Below are positions 11,035 to 23,842 of a stretch of 64,000 nucleotides of DNA, piece after piece. Position 1 is the first letter of the stretch; each line of letters opens with the position of its first letter. Origin of the DNA: Certhia americana (lineage: Eukaryota; Chordata; Aves; Passeriformes; Certhiidae); the NCBI GenBank assembly GCA_018697195.1, contig CM031857.1, forward strand, positions 93,134,617-93,198,616, read 5' to 3'. The position numbers and the translations under genes were made by a program. The notes below the pieces were generated by a model. The model saw only the letters and a list, made by a program, of their open reading frames with translations, searched no databases and was not told the DNA's origin.

Positions 11035-13710
11035 CTGAAAAAACATAGAAAATGAAAATGATAAATACGTTTCAAAACAATTATGTTTCACCCACTTAAT
11101 CTTGGGTCTTTTGTAAAACTTTCTAAGCATTATGAACAGAATGTCTCTATGTACAGAAGTGATACCTTTACAACAGCTATGAAGATCTTAATTACAGAAA
11201 ATAGAGCTTTAAACACGGAAGGTCAAATTAAGATACAAAATGAAATACAACTAGAGGACTTATCAGTACTAGTTTGTGAATTAAGTAAATCAAAACCTAG
11301 TAAGCTTCTTTTTAATACCTTACATTTATAGTTTTTCAATGTCTTGACTTGAAAATGTACTAAATTAAATATGAACATCCATGAAAATCAAAGGAACAAG
11401 TTTTAAACTAATTTATTACATGACAGAGCACTCTGCCACTAATACTCTCTCTGCAATAGAGAATAACTCCTGACATACATAGTTGGCAACATATACTATC
11501 CTTAAAGCCTGAGTAAATCAAATTATCTGTTAAAGAAACCACTTTTTTTTTTTTTCCCCCCCCTGGGAGTATCCTGATGTATCACACTTTTCTGTCCCAT
11601 GCCTGTCTTACTTATTTAGATATTAAACTGTTCAGTCCTGGGGTATCTACAACACGAACTGAATGAATCCTCCACGATATATTCAGTCAGGTCTTAAAGG
11701 CTACCAGACAAAAGAAAGATTAAATCCACACCAATTCTCCAGGAATCATTTCAGAATGTCACAAAATATAAAGAAAAATCTTCATACGAGTATGCTCAAT
11801 GCAAAATGTTGCCAGTTTACATATTTTTCTAACATGAACTTCAAGAATATATTTGTTCTAATCGGGCACAAGTAAATTCTGCAGGAATGTAGCAAAGCAG
11901 CATGACCACAGCTCAAGCACTTCTATCATTAAGATACCTTCAAAGTTGTACTTGCATGTTCCTTATATAAAGCTATAATAATGTGTAGTGTAGTTGTACA
12001 GTGTATTTTCATGCAAAAATGCAATAATATTTTCACCTACCAATTGCATTGCATTTCATAAGAAGCAAAGTACATCAGTGTCCTTTAATGTGTGATTCTA
12101 TATTGTCATCTCAGAGGGTATAATTGCTAAATAAAATATTTATTTTAGCAGTATTCTTTTGGAAGAAAGTCTGGGTGCACAACAATAAAATTGTTTGTTG
12201 AGAAGTTACATACAGTATTTTTTAAAAAGGAAGGAAACATAAAATGTCGCTGCTATTAAAAGATATATATGATAATATTTTCATTGTTTCACCCTTGTTT
12301 TAAAAATACCATTGTGCTCAATACATGTTTGCATTTCTTTTCTTTTGACAGCTAACTATATATCTGAAACAAAAATGCTAATTAATGAGACCCATCATAT
12401 GGTATGTCAGCATTTAGTGAGGAATAGACATCATCACTTTTTATTATTTTAATACATAGACCATCTAATACTTAGAGACTTTAGTACAATATCAGCTAAG
12501 CTGCTGCAGTATACTGGGGCATTTCAAAAACAAAGTGGTTTTAAAATCATGGCTTCTTGATCATCTGGGAAATACCTGCATAATGCACAATAGTGTGCAG
12601 ATTACAATGATGAATTGAAAGCAATTATCCAAGGTGACCCAAACAATTACAGGACAAAAAGTGTCTCATGACGAACTTAATTAAATAGAATTATCACAAA
12701 AAAGTAAAGATGCAGCAAACATTCAGGAAACATTTTAATATGTAAACTCTTTATCTTTACAGTTCTCTCTTGGTGTACAAAATCATATATCTAATATAAA
12801 ATACACAGTGACAGGAAAAAATATCATAATTTAAAACCTTGTGGGTGATGGTTGATTTCCATTTCTAGAAATAAATTCAGACTCCCAACTTGGAATCTGC
12901 TGCTCCTACCATGAACATCTCAGCGTTTCTTTCAGATTTACTACTTTTTCACACAAAGCACATGACGCAGCAAACAATCACAAATAACAATTTGCTTACC
13001 AAATTTTTAACCCTTTATAATTCTTGCAAGTTAAATAGACATATTGGAACATTCCCTGTCAGGGAGGCTCTGTGATCTCAGTGCAGCAATGAGAAGATAA
13101 GAGGGGAGGATAACATAGCAGTTGCACTAAGACTGTCCCTAAAATGTCTGGGTGAAGATGAAGGAGCGATCAAAAAGCTGGAACATTTTCACAGGGTTCA
13201 ATCCCCCTTGCCCAAATGCTGCCTGTGCCCGGCGCAAGCCACATCCCTGTGCCTGACCTGGGACAGTGCTCAGCTTGTGCTGAGCGTGTCAATGCCCTGG
13301 GTCAGGGGCCTGGTTTGGAGCACAGACAGACATTTTAAGCCTTTGTGCACCATCCATCACTATGTTTTGGGCAAGGGGGTGTGAACTCAACCAACCACTG
13401 TATGAAGTATGCATCTATTTCTATAAATTTGACCATGGCAGAAACCACCAAGGTCATCAGGAACTATTTTCAAACAATCAAAAGAGCACCTGCTCATCCA
13501 AAGTGTTATCAAGATGGCTGTTTTACCAAGAAGACAGAAAAAATAGTTGTATCTTGGAAGAAATTGTTAAGATTTTGTTAAAATAGTAAAACTAAAATGC
13601 TCCCCATGTAAAATGGATACATTAATTAATTTTAGGGGTTTGGCAGGTCAAATGAACTATATGAATTGCAAAAAAAAAATCCACAAACTTTTAAAAAAGA
13701 GAATGCTTAC
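11035..13710 (-). other. MYO16: MYO16 intron, 2.7 kb
   Basis: Mostly unique AT-rich sequence. A pure T run followed by a C run lies at 11543-11563, and a GC-rich block of unknown origin at about 13185-13330. No exon, RNA gene or recognised transposon. Confidence 0.75.
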
Positions 13711-13776
13711 CATGGTAGAATAAATAGGAAGTTCTTTAAATGGGTTAACAAGCAATAGTATATCACCAATGTAGGT
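13711..13776 (-). CDS. MYO16: MYO16 internal exon 8 of 11 (motor, first core strand)
   Basis: The smallest exon here, 66 bases (22 codons, phase 0 to 0), encodes [20 protein letters not shown] and TM. It is the conserved myosin strand T-IG-ILL-VNP-K-LPIYS that follows the N-terminal helix in all myosin heads. It is bounded by a TTTTTTTCAG acceptor and a GTAAGC donor. It is too short to appear as an ORF and was found by looking for the expected motif between its neighbours. Skipping it would keep the frame but remove a core beta strand, so a skipped product should be non-functional. Confidence 0.95.
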
Positions 13777-14100
13777 CTGAAAAAAAGAAGATACAATTGC
13801 TTTATTAAGTAATAAATTAAATTTTTAAGAAGGCTTTTCTTCCAAAAAGAACTCTAAGAAAAGCCTCTTAAATCTAGCTAACAGCATGCTAAACATAATT
13901 CATTAATTCTGGGCTTTTAACTCCACAGTTTGAATTTGGGATCTAAATTTACATTTTGAACAGAATTAATTAGTGTTTTTGTAGTAAAACTGGATTCTTC
14001 ATAAGTGAAAATTATGCAGAGAAAAGTTGCACTACATATATTATTGGCAGACTATTTGAAAGTTCATTTGTAACTTACCACTTGCTAAACTACAAAAATG

Positions 14101-14167
14101 TCACAGAATCACAGAAGCTGCTGAATTGGAAGGGACCCACAAGGATCATCAAGTCTAACTCCTGGCA
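14101..14167 (-). repeat. CR1 LINE tail fragment
   Basis: The sequence starts TCACAGAATCACAGAAGCTG and continues TTGGAAGGGACC and AGGATCATCAAGTCTAACTC, which is the reverse complement of a CR1 3' end. Only the last ~67 bases of the element are present. Confidence 0.88.
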
Positions 14168-14445
14168 TGCCTACCACATAAACAAGCTACTCAAATGATT
14201 TTTTATGGAATAGATGACATAATTTAGAAATGCTATACTGGCTATCTGAAGCAAATACATTAAAATATGTTGCCTGTGAAGTAAGAGGGAGCAATTGATA
14301 CATATATAAGTCTTGCAAGTGTATGCAAGTGTATGTACGTAGGAACATGTGAGCATGCATCCAGAAAAACTATCCTGACCATATCTGAAAGAGTAAACCG
14401 TCTAATGATTGCATGTTTGCAAGATTTTACTATTTGCTATTTGGG

Positions 14446-15080
14446 GCTATTGATGGATGAGAGGCTGGACATGAGCCAGCACTGTGATCTTGCAGCCCAG
14501 AAAGCCACTTGTGGTCTGGGCAGCACCAGAAGCAGGGTGGGCAGCAGCGTGAGGGAGGAGATCCTGCCCCTCTGCCCTGCTCTGGTGAGAGCCCACCTGC
14601 AGTGCAGCATCCAGGTGTGGGGTTCTCAGCACAGGGAAGACATGGAGCTGTTAGGATAAGATGAGGGCCACAAAGATGATCTGAGGCCTGGAGCACCTCT
14701 GCTGTGAAGACAGGCTGAGAAAGTTGAGAATGTTTATCCTGGAGAAGACTCCAGGGAGGACTTATAGCAACTTTCCAATACCTAAGGGGGCCTACAAGAA
14801 AGACAGGGAGGGACTCTTCATCAGGGATTGTGGTAATAGAATGGCTAAAAGGAAAATGATTTAGATTAGCTACTAAGAAAAAAATCTTTACTCTGATGGT
14901 GCTGAGGCACTAGAAGAGATTGCCCAGAGGAACTGTGGATACCCCATGCCTGGAAACGTTCAAGGACAGGTTGGATGGGACCCTGAGTTCAACTGGAAGA
15001 TATCTCTGGCCATGGCAGGAGTGTTGGAACCAGATGATCTTAAAGGTCCTTTCCAACTCAAACCGTTCTACAGTTCTATA
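14446..15080 (+). repeat. CR1 LINE, 5'-truncated 3' end
   Basis: CR1 in plus orientation, from the ATGAGCCAGCACTGTGATCT segment near the end of ORF2 to the tail GGTCCTTTCCAACTCAAACC and TTCTACAGTTCTAT. A 108-codon open run at its 5' end is a decayed ORF2 remnant. Confidence 0.9.
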
Positions 15081-16549
15081 CACTTAAGTGTAAATTGAAG
15101 GTCACTATTGCTGCTATACTTTTCACTCCACGTAAATAGCTGCTGCTATATTACACTCTTAGAATGCAAAAATTGCCAGACTTCTGTCTCTGAAGAGGTC
15201 AGACAGCAAAGAATCATGTGAACAGTTTCAGTTGTGTTGTCTTTTTCAAGATGAAGCGTTTTGATTTGGGGAGGTAGAAAATACTGTCTTTCATAGCAAA
15301 TATATTGATTTTCTTCTAAAACGCATCAATTTATTTCCCTTCTCTCACCCACCCTTTGTTCGGTTTTTGACAGAATGAAACTTTATAAAGTTTCAATAAA
15401 CATGAAGCAGGAAGTGTTTGGTGCTAATGAGGACTTTGGCTTGGAATTGGAGCCCAAGGACTTTTCCTTCTAAGTCAAAAAAAAAGGTCAAGATGAAAAC
15501 ATCTTCAGCACTGATTCTGACACTCTACCAAAGTACAGCAGCTGATGTTGAGCAGAACACTAGTGATCACTGCCTACATATTCCACTAAACTAAGAGAAT
15601 TCCAGAGTAGAAGATCCTTTCAGGTGAAATATTCAGTATCTTAAAATAAAAGGCTTCATCTGTGGATTTTCATGAACTCAGTTTAAGTTACCTGGTATCT
15701 TTGAAACTGAGATAAATTAAAATAAATACTCATGTAATGAGTATTTTTTAGCATCTGATCCATGATTCCATTTTTTTTTTTACCATTGAATGCCATAACA
15801 CCTAAAAGTGGTGTTCTCATAATTTCAAAAGGATTCACAGCAATATAACAGTTCCCCATATTCCTTCAGTCTACATAGTGTAATCAACTTATACATTTAA
15901 AAAAAAATTTGCATGTTTCACATTTACATTCCACTCGGCTGTTCAGTAAGTTAGTAATAAGTAAGATATGGGTAAGACATGGACAGTGATACAAAAATAT
16001 CTTTTGATATCTAGATGATTAACATTGCAATATAATTATTTCTCTGATGATAGAAGAAATGAATAATTAAATATCGCATGCTGAGTTCTAAGCTTTTTAA
16101 ATCTAAATTTCTTTTACACTTCAGGTAATCATGCTTTATTAAATTACCATAGCATTGAAAATGGAAAGGTCCTTTGTTGGTTTGAGAAGGAAGATTACAA
16201 ATCATGGTGCTGCACCCCTGTCCCAACTACACTGTGATCTGAGTGACCTTAAAACAATCATTCATGACAAGTATGTTCATCAATGTATACCAACTTCCTC
16301 CATGAAAAAAACATACATAAATTGTATTCAAACCTGTCTGAAATGATATTCCATTTTTTATTTCTCCTTTTCCTACACAAACTTGAAGAATTGCAGGGCT
16401 TACACACAGACACACGTCCTCATGCATTTAAAACTAGTCATGAGTTTGGGCAGTTAACTGTCCAGTAGTTATGACAGTAATCCTATTTTTCCTAATCTCT
16501 CTTTGGTCTTTTATGAAAGCTTGCTATTGACAGTTGAATAGGAACTCAC

Positions 16550-16660
16550 ATATATCTGATTATTGTTGAAACGCTTCTGAATCTCATAAAGCAGGCTGCT
16601 GTCTGTTAGCTCACTCAGAGAAGCCAGGTCATCATTTGGAGCTGGAGGCATCAGCTTGAT
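16550..16660 (-). CDS. MYO16: MYO16 internal exon 7 of 11 (start of myosin motor)
   Basis: This 111-base exon (37 codons, phase 0 to 0) encodes [20 protein letters not shown] and [17 protein letters not shown]. The NDDLA-LSEL-SLLYEI-RF--NQIY pattern is the class-XVI version of the motor N-terminal element found across myosins (DDM--L--LNE-SLL--L--RY----IYTYIG). It marks the entry into the ATPase head. The acceptor is TTTTCTAG and the donor GTGAGT. No SH3-like N-terminal subdomain is seen before it. The ankyrin linker leads straight into the head. Confidence 0.95.
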
Positions 16661-17278
16661 CTAGAAAACACAAATTAGAAAAATAAAGTAACTTCACAAT
16701 GAATCATTTTGTACCCTAATGTTCTTATTTACAGTATAAACCAAGACCACTAGAATTTATGGGAAAATGCATTAGGAAAGAGGAAAGTTGTCATTCCCAA
16801 ATAAATCTACATCATTAATCAAGGGAAGGAATAATAATTATTATCAATGTTATGGTGTATAACTACATGAGACTGATAGGCTCTTAAGAACATATCAAAG
16901 TGCCATTTGCAATCCTTAAACCCATAAAGATTCTTGGATCAAATGTAATTTTTCCCTCTTCATTAAATGTTTATAGCAGAAGAAATCAAGAAATTATTTA
17001 GTGGACTTGTAAAGTATTTCTTGCAGTATTAAACAATGTTCTCAGACCACTCTTTATGAAATGGGATTTGAATTTGTACTGGAATTTTTCTTGCAAATAG
17101 TAGTAAGAAATTGGAAATGTGTTGTTATGGAAACCAGGAAACAATCAGAAGAGTCCACTTTAGACAAAGCTCGTGAGTGAAATTGTTTAATACTTTTGAG
17201 ATTAGGGCGAATAATATAAACTCTGCAAGGGTAAGTAAAAATATAATGAAACAAAAAAGATACAAAATACTGAGACAG

Positions 17279-17494
17279 GAGACAAGAAGAAAGAAGCAGC
17301 AATAGTGGAAATTTGATTAAAGACAAAATAAACATTGATTCATTAAGCAGTGTGCTTATAAATAATGGTCTACACTTAAAATGGGAGACAGAAGAAAAAA
17401 GAATCAGTGATAATGGAAATTTGATTAAAAACAAAATAAGCATTGACAGATTAAGCAGTGTGCTTATAAATAATGATCTAGGTTTAAAATGTAG
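17279..17494. repeat. 108-bp tandem duplication, two diverged copies
   Basis: GGAAATTTGATTAAAGACAA at 17307 recurs at 17415 as GGAAATTTGATTAAAAACAA, and AAGCAGTGTGCTTATAAATA occurs in both. The period is 108 bases with scattered substitutions, so the duplication is not recent. It does not resemble a known transposon. Confidence 0.88.
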
Positions 17495-19210
17495 TTTGAT
17501 TAATTTTTTATGTCAGGAAAATATACAGAAACAGAGAATTCTCACATGAAGGGCAATAGAATTAAGTAGTTTGTTCAGAGTTTATTATAATAACTCAGGG
17601 TCTATTCTGAGAAAGGACAATCAAGACGAGACTTCTTTCTTTTATTGTTCTGCTTAAAATGAAGGCTCAGGAGAAAAGCAGACACTGCCCTTTTTCGGTG
17701 AACTTCTCAGGACCTTCGGTTTTTGTCAGTGACAGGAGATCAGTGGCAGAAGCAGACTGTGAGATACTGTTGGGAATATGGAGCATGCTTCTGTCACGGG
17801 GAAGAGCCCAAAGATTATGGATCCTTGTGTTCAGTACTGGGGATCTGACACAGAACTTCTAAACTGCAACTCAGTTTCCATAGGTTGAAGGTTGAGTTCA
17901 GAAAACCTGATACTCTGATTTCACTACCTGTTCCTTACAGGTGTATCTCTACCTATTGGAGAGGTTTGTTCCTCACCCCACTGCATTGAATGAAGATTCC
18001 TCTGTCACACAGAAGATGGCATTTCTTGCTCTTTTTGGTTTTAATCATGGCAATTGGATGTACAGCTGACAAGAAAACAAGAATTCCACTTGGCAAAACA
18101 AAAAATTAAATTACATTTTGGCATTTTTCTTTGATGATGTACATTGGAATAGAAAAAAAACCCGACAAAACAATTCCAAGAACATTTTAAATCATCTTGG
18201 AGAAAGAGAGCAGAGAGACAAGTCTGTGGCCTCCTTTCCTCAATAGCGTGCTCACCTGGCATGAAGGAAGAAACAGGCACAGCCTTCACTCCACTCCCTT
18301 GTGTGCTATCAAAACTCAGAACATCTGTGCCATAGAATGAGTTTCCTTTAATCTATCTCTATGAAGATTAAACTTCTGCTATATATTTGCAAATAAAAGC
18401 AAGGTTTGGATAAAGAACCTGCCCTGGGATTCTCCATATTTTCTGGACCTTTTAGCACACTTCCTTATACATTCCTGGTTCCTATCCAGCTAGCACTCAG
18501 GCAGATGAAACCTGGATATCATTCAGGTCACACGATAATAATCATTTCCCATAGGTCATTTGGGCATGGCCCCATCTCTGTAGGGAGAAAAATTTTGCCT
18601 TACAGATGTTTATGGACTCATCCCACACAGCCCTAGGCCAGCAAACAGGCACTGGCTTGCATTTATTTCATAATCTAGGCACAGCCAAAAATGCTCATTT
18701 TGTAGGTATGGTCAGAAATGTGAAGTGCTTAGTAAGACTCCAAGTAAGGAAATAAAAATATTTTCAACTCTTTTTTTCTACAAAGTTTAGGATTTGGTGT
18801 TTCAGCCTTTCTACCTGACTCATTGCCTCAAATTTCATTGTTCAACAAGCAAATAATCACATAGAAATAAGAAACCATAAATCCCTTAAACTCACAACTG
18901 ATTTGACTTAACAGTAAATGTTATGTAAATTATTATCTTATTTATGGGCACCTTAAACTTCCATTCTCATCTACTTTTCTGAGCATACAGATGTGTTTTT
19001 AGCTCAATGCATCTATCTGGCTATCATTCTAATTGCATGATGCATATGTTATGAGACATAAAAGAAAAACAGCCATACATACAGCATAAGCTCCAGTATA
19101 ACTACGCCTCTGGGAGTGATTAGTTTTTAGATTTTTGTAATGCTTACAATGAAAATTTCTATTTATTAAATTATCTACACTGAACAACATTCAGAATCTG
19201 CTCATATAAT

Positions 19211-19356
19211 AGTCTTTAGTTATATATAGTTTCATAGTTATATATTATTTAGCTTTATATATATATAATATAGTTATATATATATATATAGTTATCTGTA
19301 TTATTTAGTTATATATGTTTCTTATGTACTTGTGTCAGTGAAATATATATATATAT
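19211..19356. repeat. TA-rich low-complexity region
   Basis: Alternating TATATA blocks with AGTTATATA interruptions, including a pure stretch around 19276-19291 and another at 19344-19356. A low-complexity region prone to slippage. Confidence 0.85.
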
Positions 19357-22300
19357 CCCAGCTCTTATGTGTAATATTATGTTATGCACAGCTGAGCCTT
19401 GTCTGTCATAACTGATACTGGAACAATCAAAAGAGTATCAGGGGATATTCCATCACACAGTTCATGTGGCAGCAATACGTAAACAAGAACCATAAGACAA
19501 TTTTTTTTTTCTAAAAAAGACTCAATTAAGAGAAAGAAAATATTTACTTTATAATAATTTCCAGCATGGAATATGCAATTCAATTCCAAGACATTAATAT
19601 GAATCTGCTATCAAAAAATATCCTGCCCAGATGAGAGGAAGAGAAATTGAGAATATGATAAAATTCTGGATATTATGCATACTGTTTTCTTTGTTTGGCA
19701 GCACAGATCTTGACATTACTGATGATCAAAGAACACCTTTTACCTAGGAAAAAAGCAAAAGCTAATACAAGTCAAGAGATGCCCAAAATGCTTTATTGAA
19801 GTAGTCCCTTCATCCCCATCTCCTATACTTCAAGTAATAAAAATTTTCATGGGAAATAATATTTTCTTAAGGCTCTTTTTCATAATTTTTGCAATTAAAA
19901 ACCTCTCACATGATATATAAATTTGAATAGTTATTTCCAAATCAAAAATGTTACAGGCTTTTTCCATTAAAAATGCATGTCTGAAATGTGCTAGGATGAT
20001 TTTCTTCTTTTTGATCCTAAAAGCCTAATCTGCATGCCATATTGCCTAAGAATGTGTGGTATTTCTGACATGAAGCATAAAAAATAGCATCCTGATGTAT
20101 TTTAATAATATATGAACATAAAATACAAGTAATGACTCCACATAACCTATTGAAAATTTAACAGAACATGCTTGCTTTGAGTTTAGTTTGAAAGCAACTG
20201 GTAAGAATAAAAGACAACTCATTAGAAACTTATTAGAATTAGGATACCCAAAAGGCAGGAACAGTGGGAAGGGGTTCTTCAAAGATTTCCTTTGGTATCA
20301 GTGCTAAACAGAAACTTTATTTCCCAAGTTGTGAAATTATAAAATTAAAAAAAAAAAAAAAAAAGTGTTAAATTAATAAATTTCATCTTTGAAAACTGAG
20401 GTCTAAATATTATTAAGACAAATACAGATATGATACATATATACCTATAGTTCATAATGCATGGTAAGTAGTAGAGAATACAATCTCTCTACTTCCAGGA
20501 CCACAATTATATCAAAATAATAAAAAAAAATATTTTAATTTGACAAAATCTAGGGACTCATTACTTTCCTAAAATGTAACTGGTAAAAGTAGTTTACTCT
20601 CTCCTTCGTAAGAGCTAAAGCTCATTAAGCCCTTGCCAACTGAAAAGTTGTATTAATTATTTTCTAATGCAACCAGTCATTAAAAAACCCACTAAAATAA
20701 CACCATTTCTAGCTTATCCCCTGTTAATGAAAATTTCTCAGACAGGACTCTTCCTATCATTCCATGCTAGGGATCATTACTCCAAATTCAGTAACTACAG
20801 ATATTTTCTAGTTTTTCCTGTTTCTAAATAAAACATGGAATACACACTCCTAGCTTGTTTAGAGCAGAATTTCAGATGGTTTTCTGCAGAAATTTCTCAA
20901 ATAAAAGAGTTAAAAGAGATTCACCTTTAAGTCTGATCTCTTTTCTTTGAATTGTAACTATTATGGGAAGTTCCACTGTGGCATGGTGAAACAACAGGTC
21001 AGCTTTTGAAAATCTGCCTTGAGACCCTGAGGAGACTCAAAGTCATGGTGGAGAATGAAATTACCAGCATAAAGAGTTCTCTTTGCTCATTTTCACCTGG
21101 AAGAGTAGCTGTTCTTATTCAGTTTCTGTGTATGTTTTAGTGCACAAACTATAAAGCAAAAGTTTAGCTTAGACTTAATGAAAACCTGAATAATTTTGGA
21201 TAGGCTTACATCAAAAGAGAATCAGGTAGAAAAGAGTATCTGTGTTCTTGTCCACACTTCTGTTGAACCTCTCGAAGCAAGCAATAGTCTTGGCAAGACC
21301 ATAAATACTAAATACTAAATACCCCCTTCTCTTTTGCTACAATTATAGAAGGATTTCTCCTTAAAGGGTTTCAAGCATTCATTTTTCTGATCAGCAGTGC
21401 TTGTCCCTTGGAATGACAGTTTCCATCAAATCACATCAGTCAGCAACATCAGAAACTGCATGACATGAAAACAAGATGTAAGCCAAGTGCAAAACATGTT
21501 GTGGTATCCTCTGGCTGGATAGGGAACCGAGCACTCCGCAGGATTCCAATGCTGAAGTTCTTTCCCAGATTGACTCATATAATTTACATATGGACGCACT
21601 GATTGATCTCCTATGATCAAGCCATTCCTCTGAAACACATCCAAATAAAAAGCAGTGGAGCATGCATTCTTCTGCCAAGATGGAGATGCAGTTTTTTTGG
21701 AACCAAACGTGGCTGAAATCAAACCAATATCTTGCTCCTTTGTTATGCTTCAAATGAGTAAATTATTTTTAATGGTAATGTTCCAGTCCCCCATCCCCTT
21801 GATTCTAAAGTAGCTTTTCCCTAAGTGGCTAAATATTTCTGGAAAATGTGTTTCCCGATTGTATGTAGCAGAAAATAAACCCCTTTGTATCACAAAAGAA
21901 ATCCAAACAAAACAAAACCCAAACCAAACAAAACACAAAGAAAAACCTAAAAAGTCCTAAACATTCAAACTTGGGATGCGGTAGATTTATAAGGAATAGA
22001 TTCTTGCTTCCTTTTGCATTCATCCTATATACTGAACGAAGTCGTCCTCCCGTGGAGAAAACTGTAAAGTGTACCCAAATAATCAGTGCTGATAATCTAA
22101 TGCATTATCACAAGAAAGGAAGTTAACACTGCTGCTGTAAATCTGGCAATTCCTAGCTTAGAATTATAGCCACTTACTTTGAAACTTGATATTTTTTAGA
22201 CATTCTTTTTGTTTTTTCTGTCTTCCAGGTTGCGTTTCTTTTGTAACTCCAAGTTTGAGACAAGCACTGCTCTGGGCAGCGCCAACAGTTGTCCCTCCCC

Positions 22301-22578
22301 TGTTGTGATCCATAAATAGGGTTTGAGGGGCTCTGAGCCCTCCCCACAGCCCCTGACCTGCCACCTGGCAGCTGGTAGGAGACAGCTGTTCAAGTTGCAG
22401 AGGAAACTCTGCAGGGCCAGACAGACTGCAGGGAGTGATCAATGCGACAAGGCTCCACAGTGGAAATGATATTGCTGTATGGTGAGGGAAAAAAACTACT
22501 AAGGTCTTCAGCTTCATTAAGTTTACAATTTCCAAGCCTAAGCACCAACGAAAATTTCAAGACAATGCACACTGTTAC

Positions 22579-22729
22579 CTGCTCAAGTTTGGTTGTGGTG
22601 TTCACAGTGATATTTTCAGATGCACTGTCTTGAGATTGCTGCTTACATAAGCCTTTAGCTGCATCTTTGAACATGGTATCTTTCTCCAGCAAACTGTCTT
22701 GCTTGGCAATCGGTAAAGCCAGGGGATTG
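22579..22729 (-). CDS. MYO16: MYO16 internal exon 6 of 11 (pre-motor linker)
   Basis: This 151-base exon encodes [35 protein letters not shown] and then a Ser/Thr/Asn-rich run ([15 protein letters not shown]) leading to the motor. Its first base completes the leucine codon of the previous exon. It ends in phase 0 at [26 protein letters not shown] and [11 protein letters not shown] agree with recalled mammalian MYO16, whereas the stretch after it diverges, as expected for a disordered linker. The acceptor is TTTGCCAG. A GC-rich intronic block of unknown nature lies about 150-350 bases downstream in the transcript sense. Confidence 0.95.
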
Positions 22730-23794
22730 CTGGCAAACAAAGAGAAGCAACAAAATAATTAGACTCCTACTGAAGATGACAGACAATCAAATGTGGGTGG
22801 CACAAGCACAGAACTGAGATACAACTCAGGGCTGAAACACCAGCTCCTGGTCCAAGTACTAAAAAGAAATTGATGAGAAATAAACTGTTCGCATAGGATG
22901 GTCTGTTCCCAAAGACAGAGCAATGTACTTTGATTTAAAATTCACCTTTATGCGTATCTCTTCTGAAGTAGAATTGAGCAAGCCAAAGAGAATATGCATG
23001 AGTCTGCTTTTGACAGCCTTAGGTTGGCAAATCAATAGCCAGTTTTTCAACTGAGTATAAAAAGAACAGTTAAATTACACAATACAATTTTGAAAAATAG
23101 TATATTTAAATGTAACAATACATATATTGCTATTGCAGTCATTAAAATTAAATTCCATCACTTTTTAGCTTACTTTTTATCCACCAATATCCAAGATACA
23201 TTTTATGACCAGAAACTGCTCTGAATTTCTGCTAAGGTAAAAAAAAACAACCAAACAAGCAAGCAAATAGCAGACTCCTGAAATTACTCAAAAAATGTGC
23301 AATACTCTTCATCCACATAAAAGTTAAAACTATTCTTATACACATGGAGTTGCTTTCCCTACTGGCAGTTCAGACAATAATGCACTTCTGAAAAATAACA
23401 ATGCCAAAATCTTGGATGCTTTTTCAAAGTTGTACATTCAAGGAATCAGCAAGGAATCAGCTGCAGGAGTTGCGAATACAAATATCTTAAAAATATAATT
23501 GTCTTGATTCTGACAGTGCAAATGAGATAATCTCATGGAGTGTATATCAGCTCCTTGCCAAAATGCATACATAATTTCTCTGAAAAGAAATGCGGACTCA
23601 ATATGGGAATGTGGGAATAGTGCATTCCACTACAGAATAAAGCTCAAACTTACTTAAAATAAATCTCATATTTACTCTAAGTCACTTGAGTTTAACCACT
23701 GATTATAAAAAAAAAAAAGCAAAACATGATTATACTCAAATAAATACTGATAGATAACACTGATAACAACTAGGGATAGGAGCTGCTTTTGGAA

Positions 23795-23842
23795 ACAGAA
23801 CTGAAATACACACATAATACAGAACTGAGATGCACACATAAT
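23795..23842. repeat. 24-bp tandem duplication
   Basis: Two 24-bp units starting ACAGAACTGA and ending CACACATAAT, differing at two positions. Confidence 0.94.

Larger units (their letters stand above)
13777..16549 (-). other. MYO16: MYO16 intron, 2.8 kb
   Basis: Intron carrying a 67-bp CR1 tail in minus orientation (14101-14167) and a longer CR1 in plus orientation (about 14446-15080). From 15080 to 16549 the sequence is unique and AT-rich, with no gene seen. Confidence 0.8.
16661..22578 (-). other. MYO16: MYO16 intron, 5.9 kb
   Basis: Intron with a 108-bp-period tandem duplication (about 17279-17494), TA-rich tracts at 19211-19356, an A tract at 20347-20364 and a GC-rich unassigned block at about 22240-22440. 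No additional exon or recognised transposon. Confidence 0.8.

Noticed and set aside
14333..14659. 108-codon plus-strand ORF
   Set aside because: Its downstream half is CR1 sequence and the rest is unrelated intron, so the frame is a chance join.
17054..17443. 129-codon minus-strand ORF with duplicated LILFLIKFPL-like strings
   Set aside because: The internal repetition comes from the 108-bp tandem duplication read in an AT-rich frame. There is no domain or splice context.
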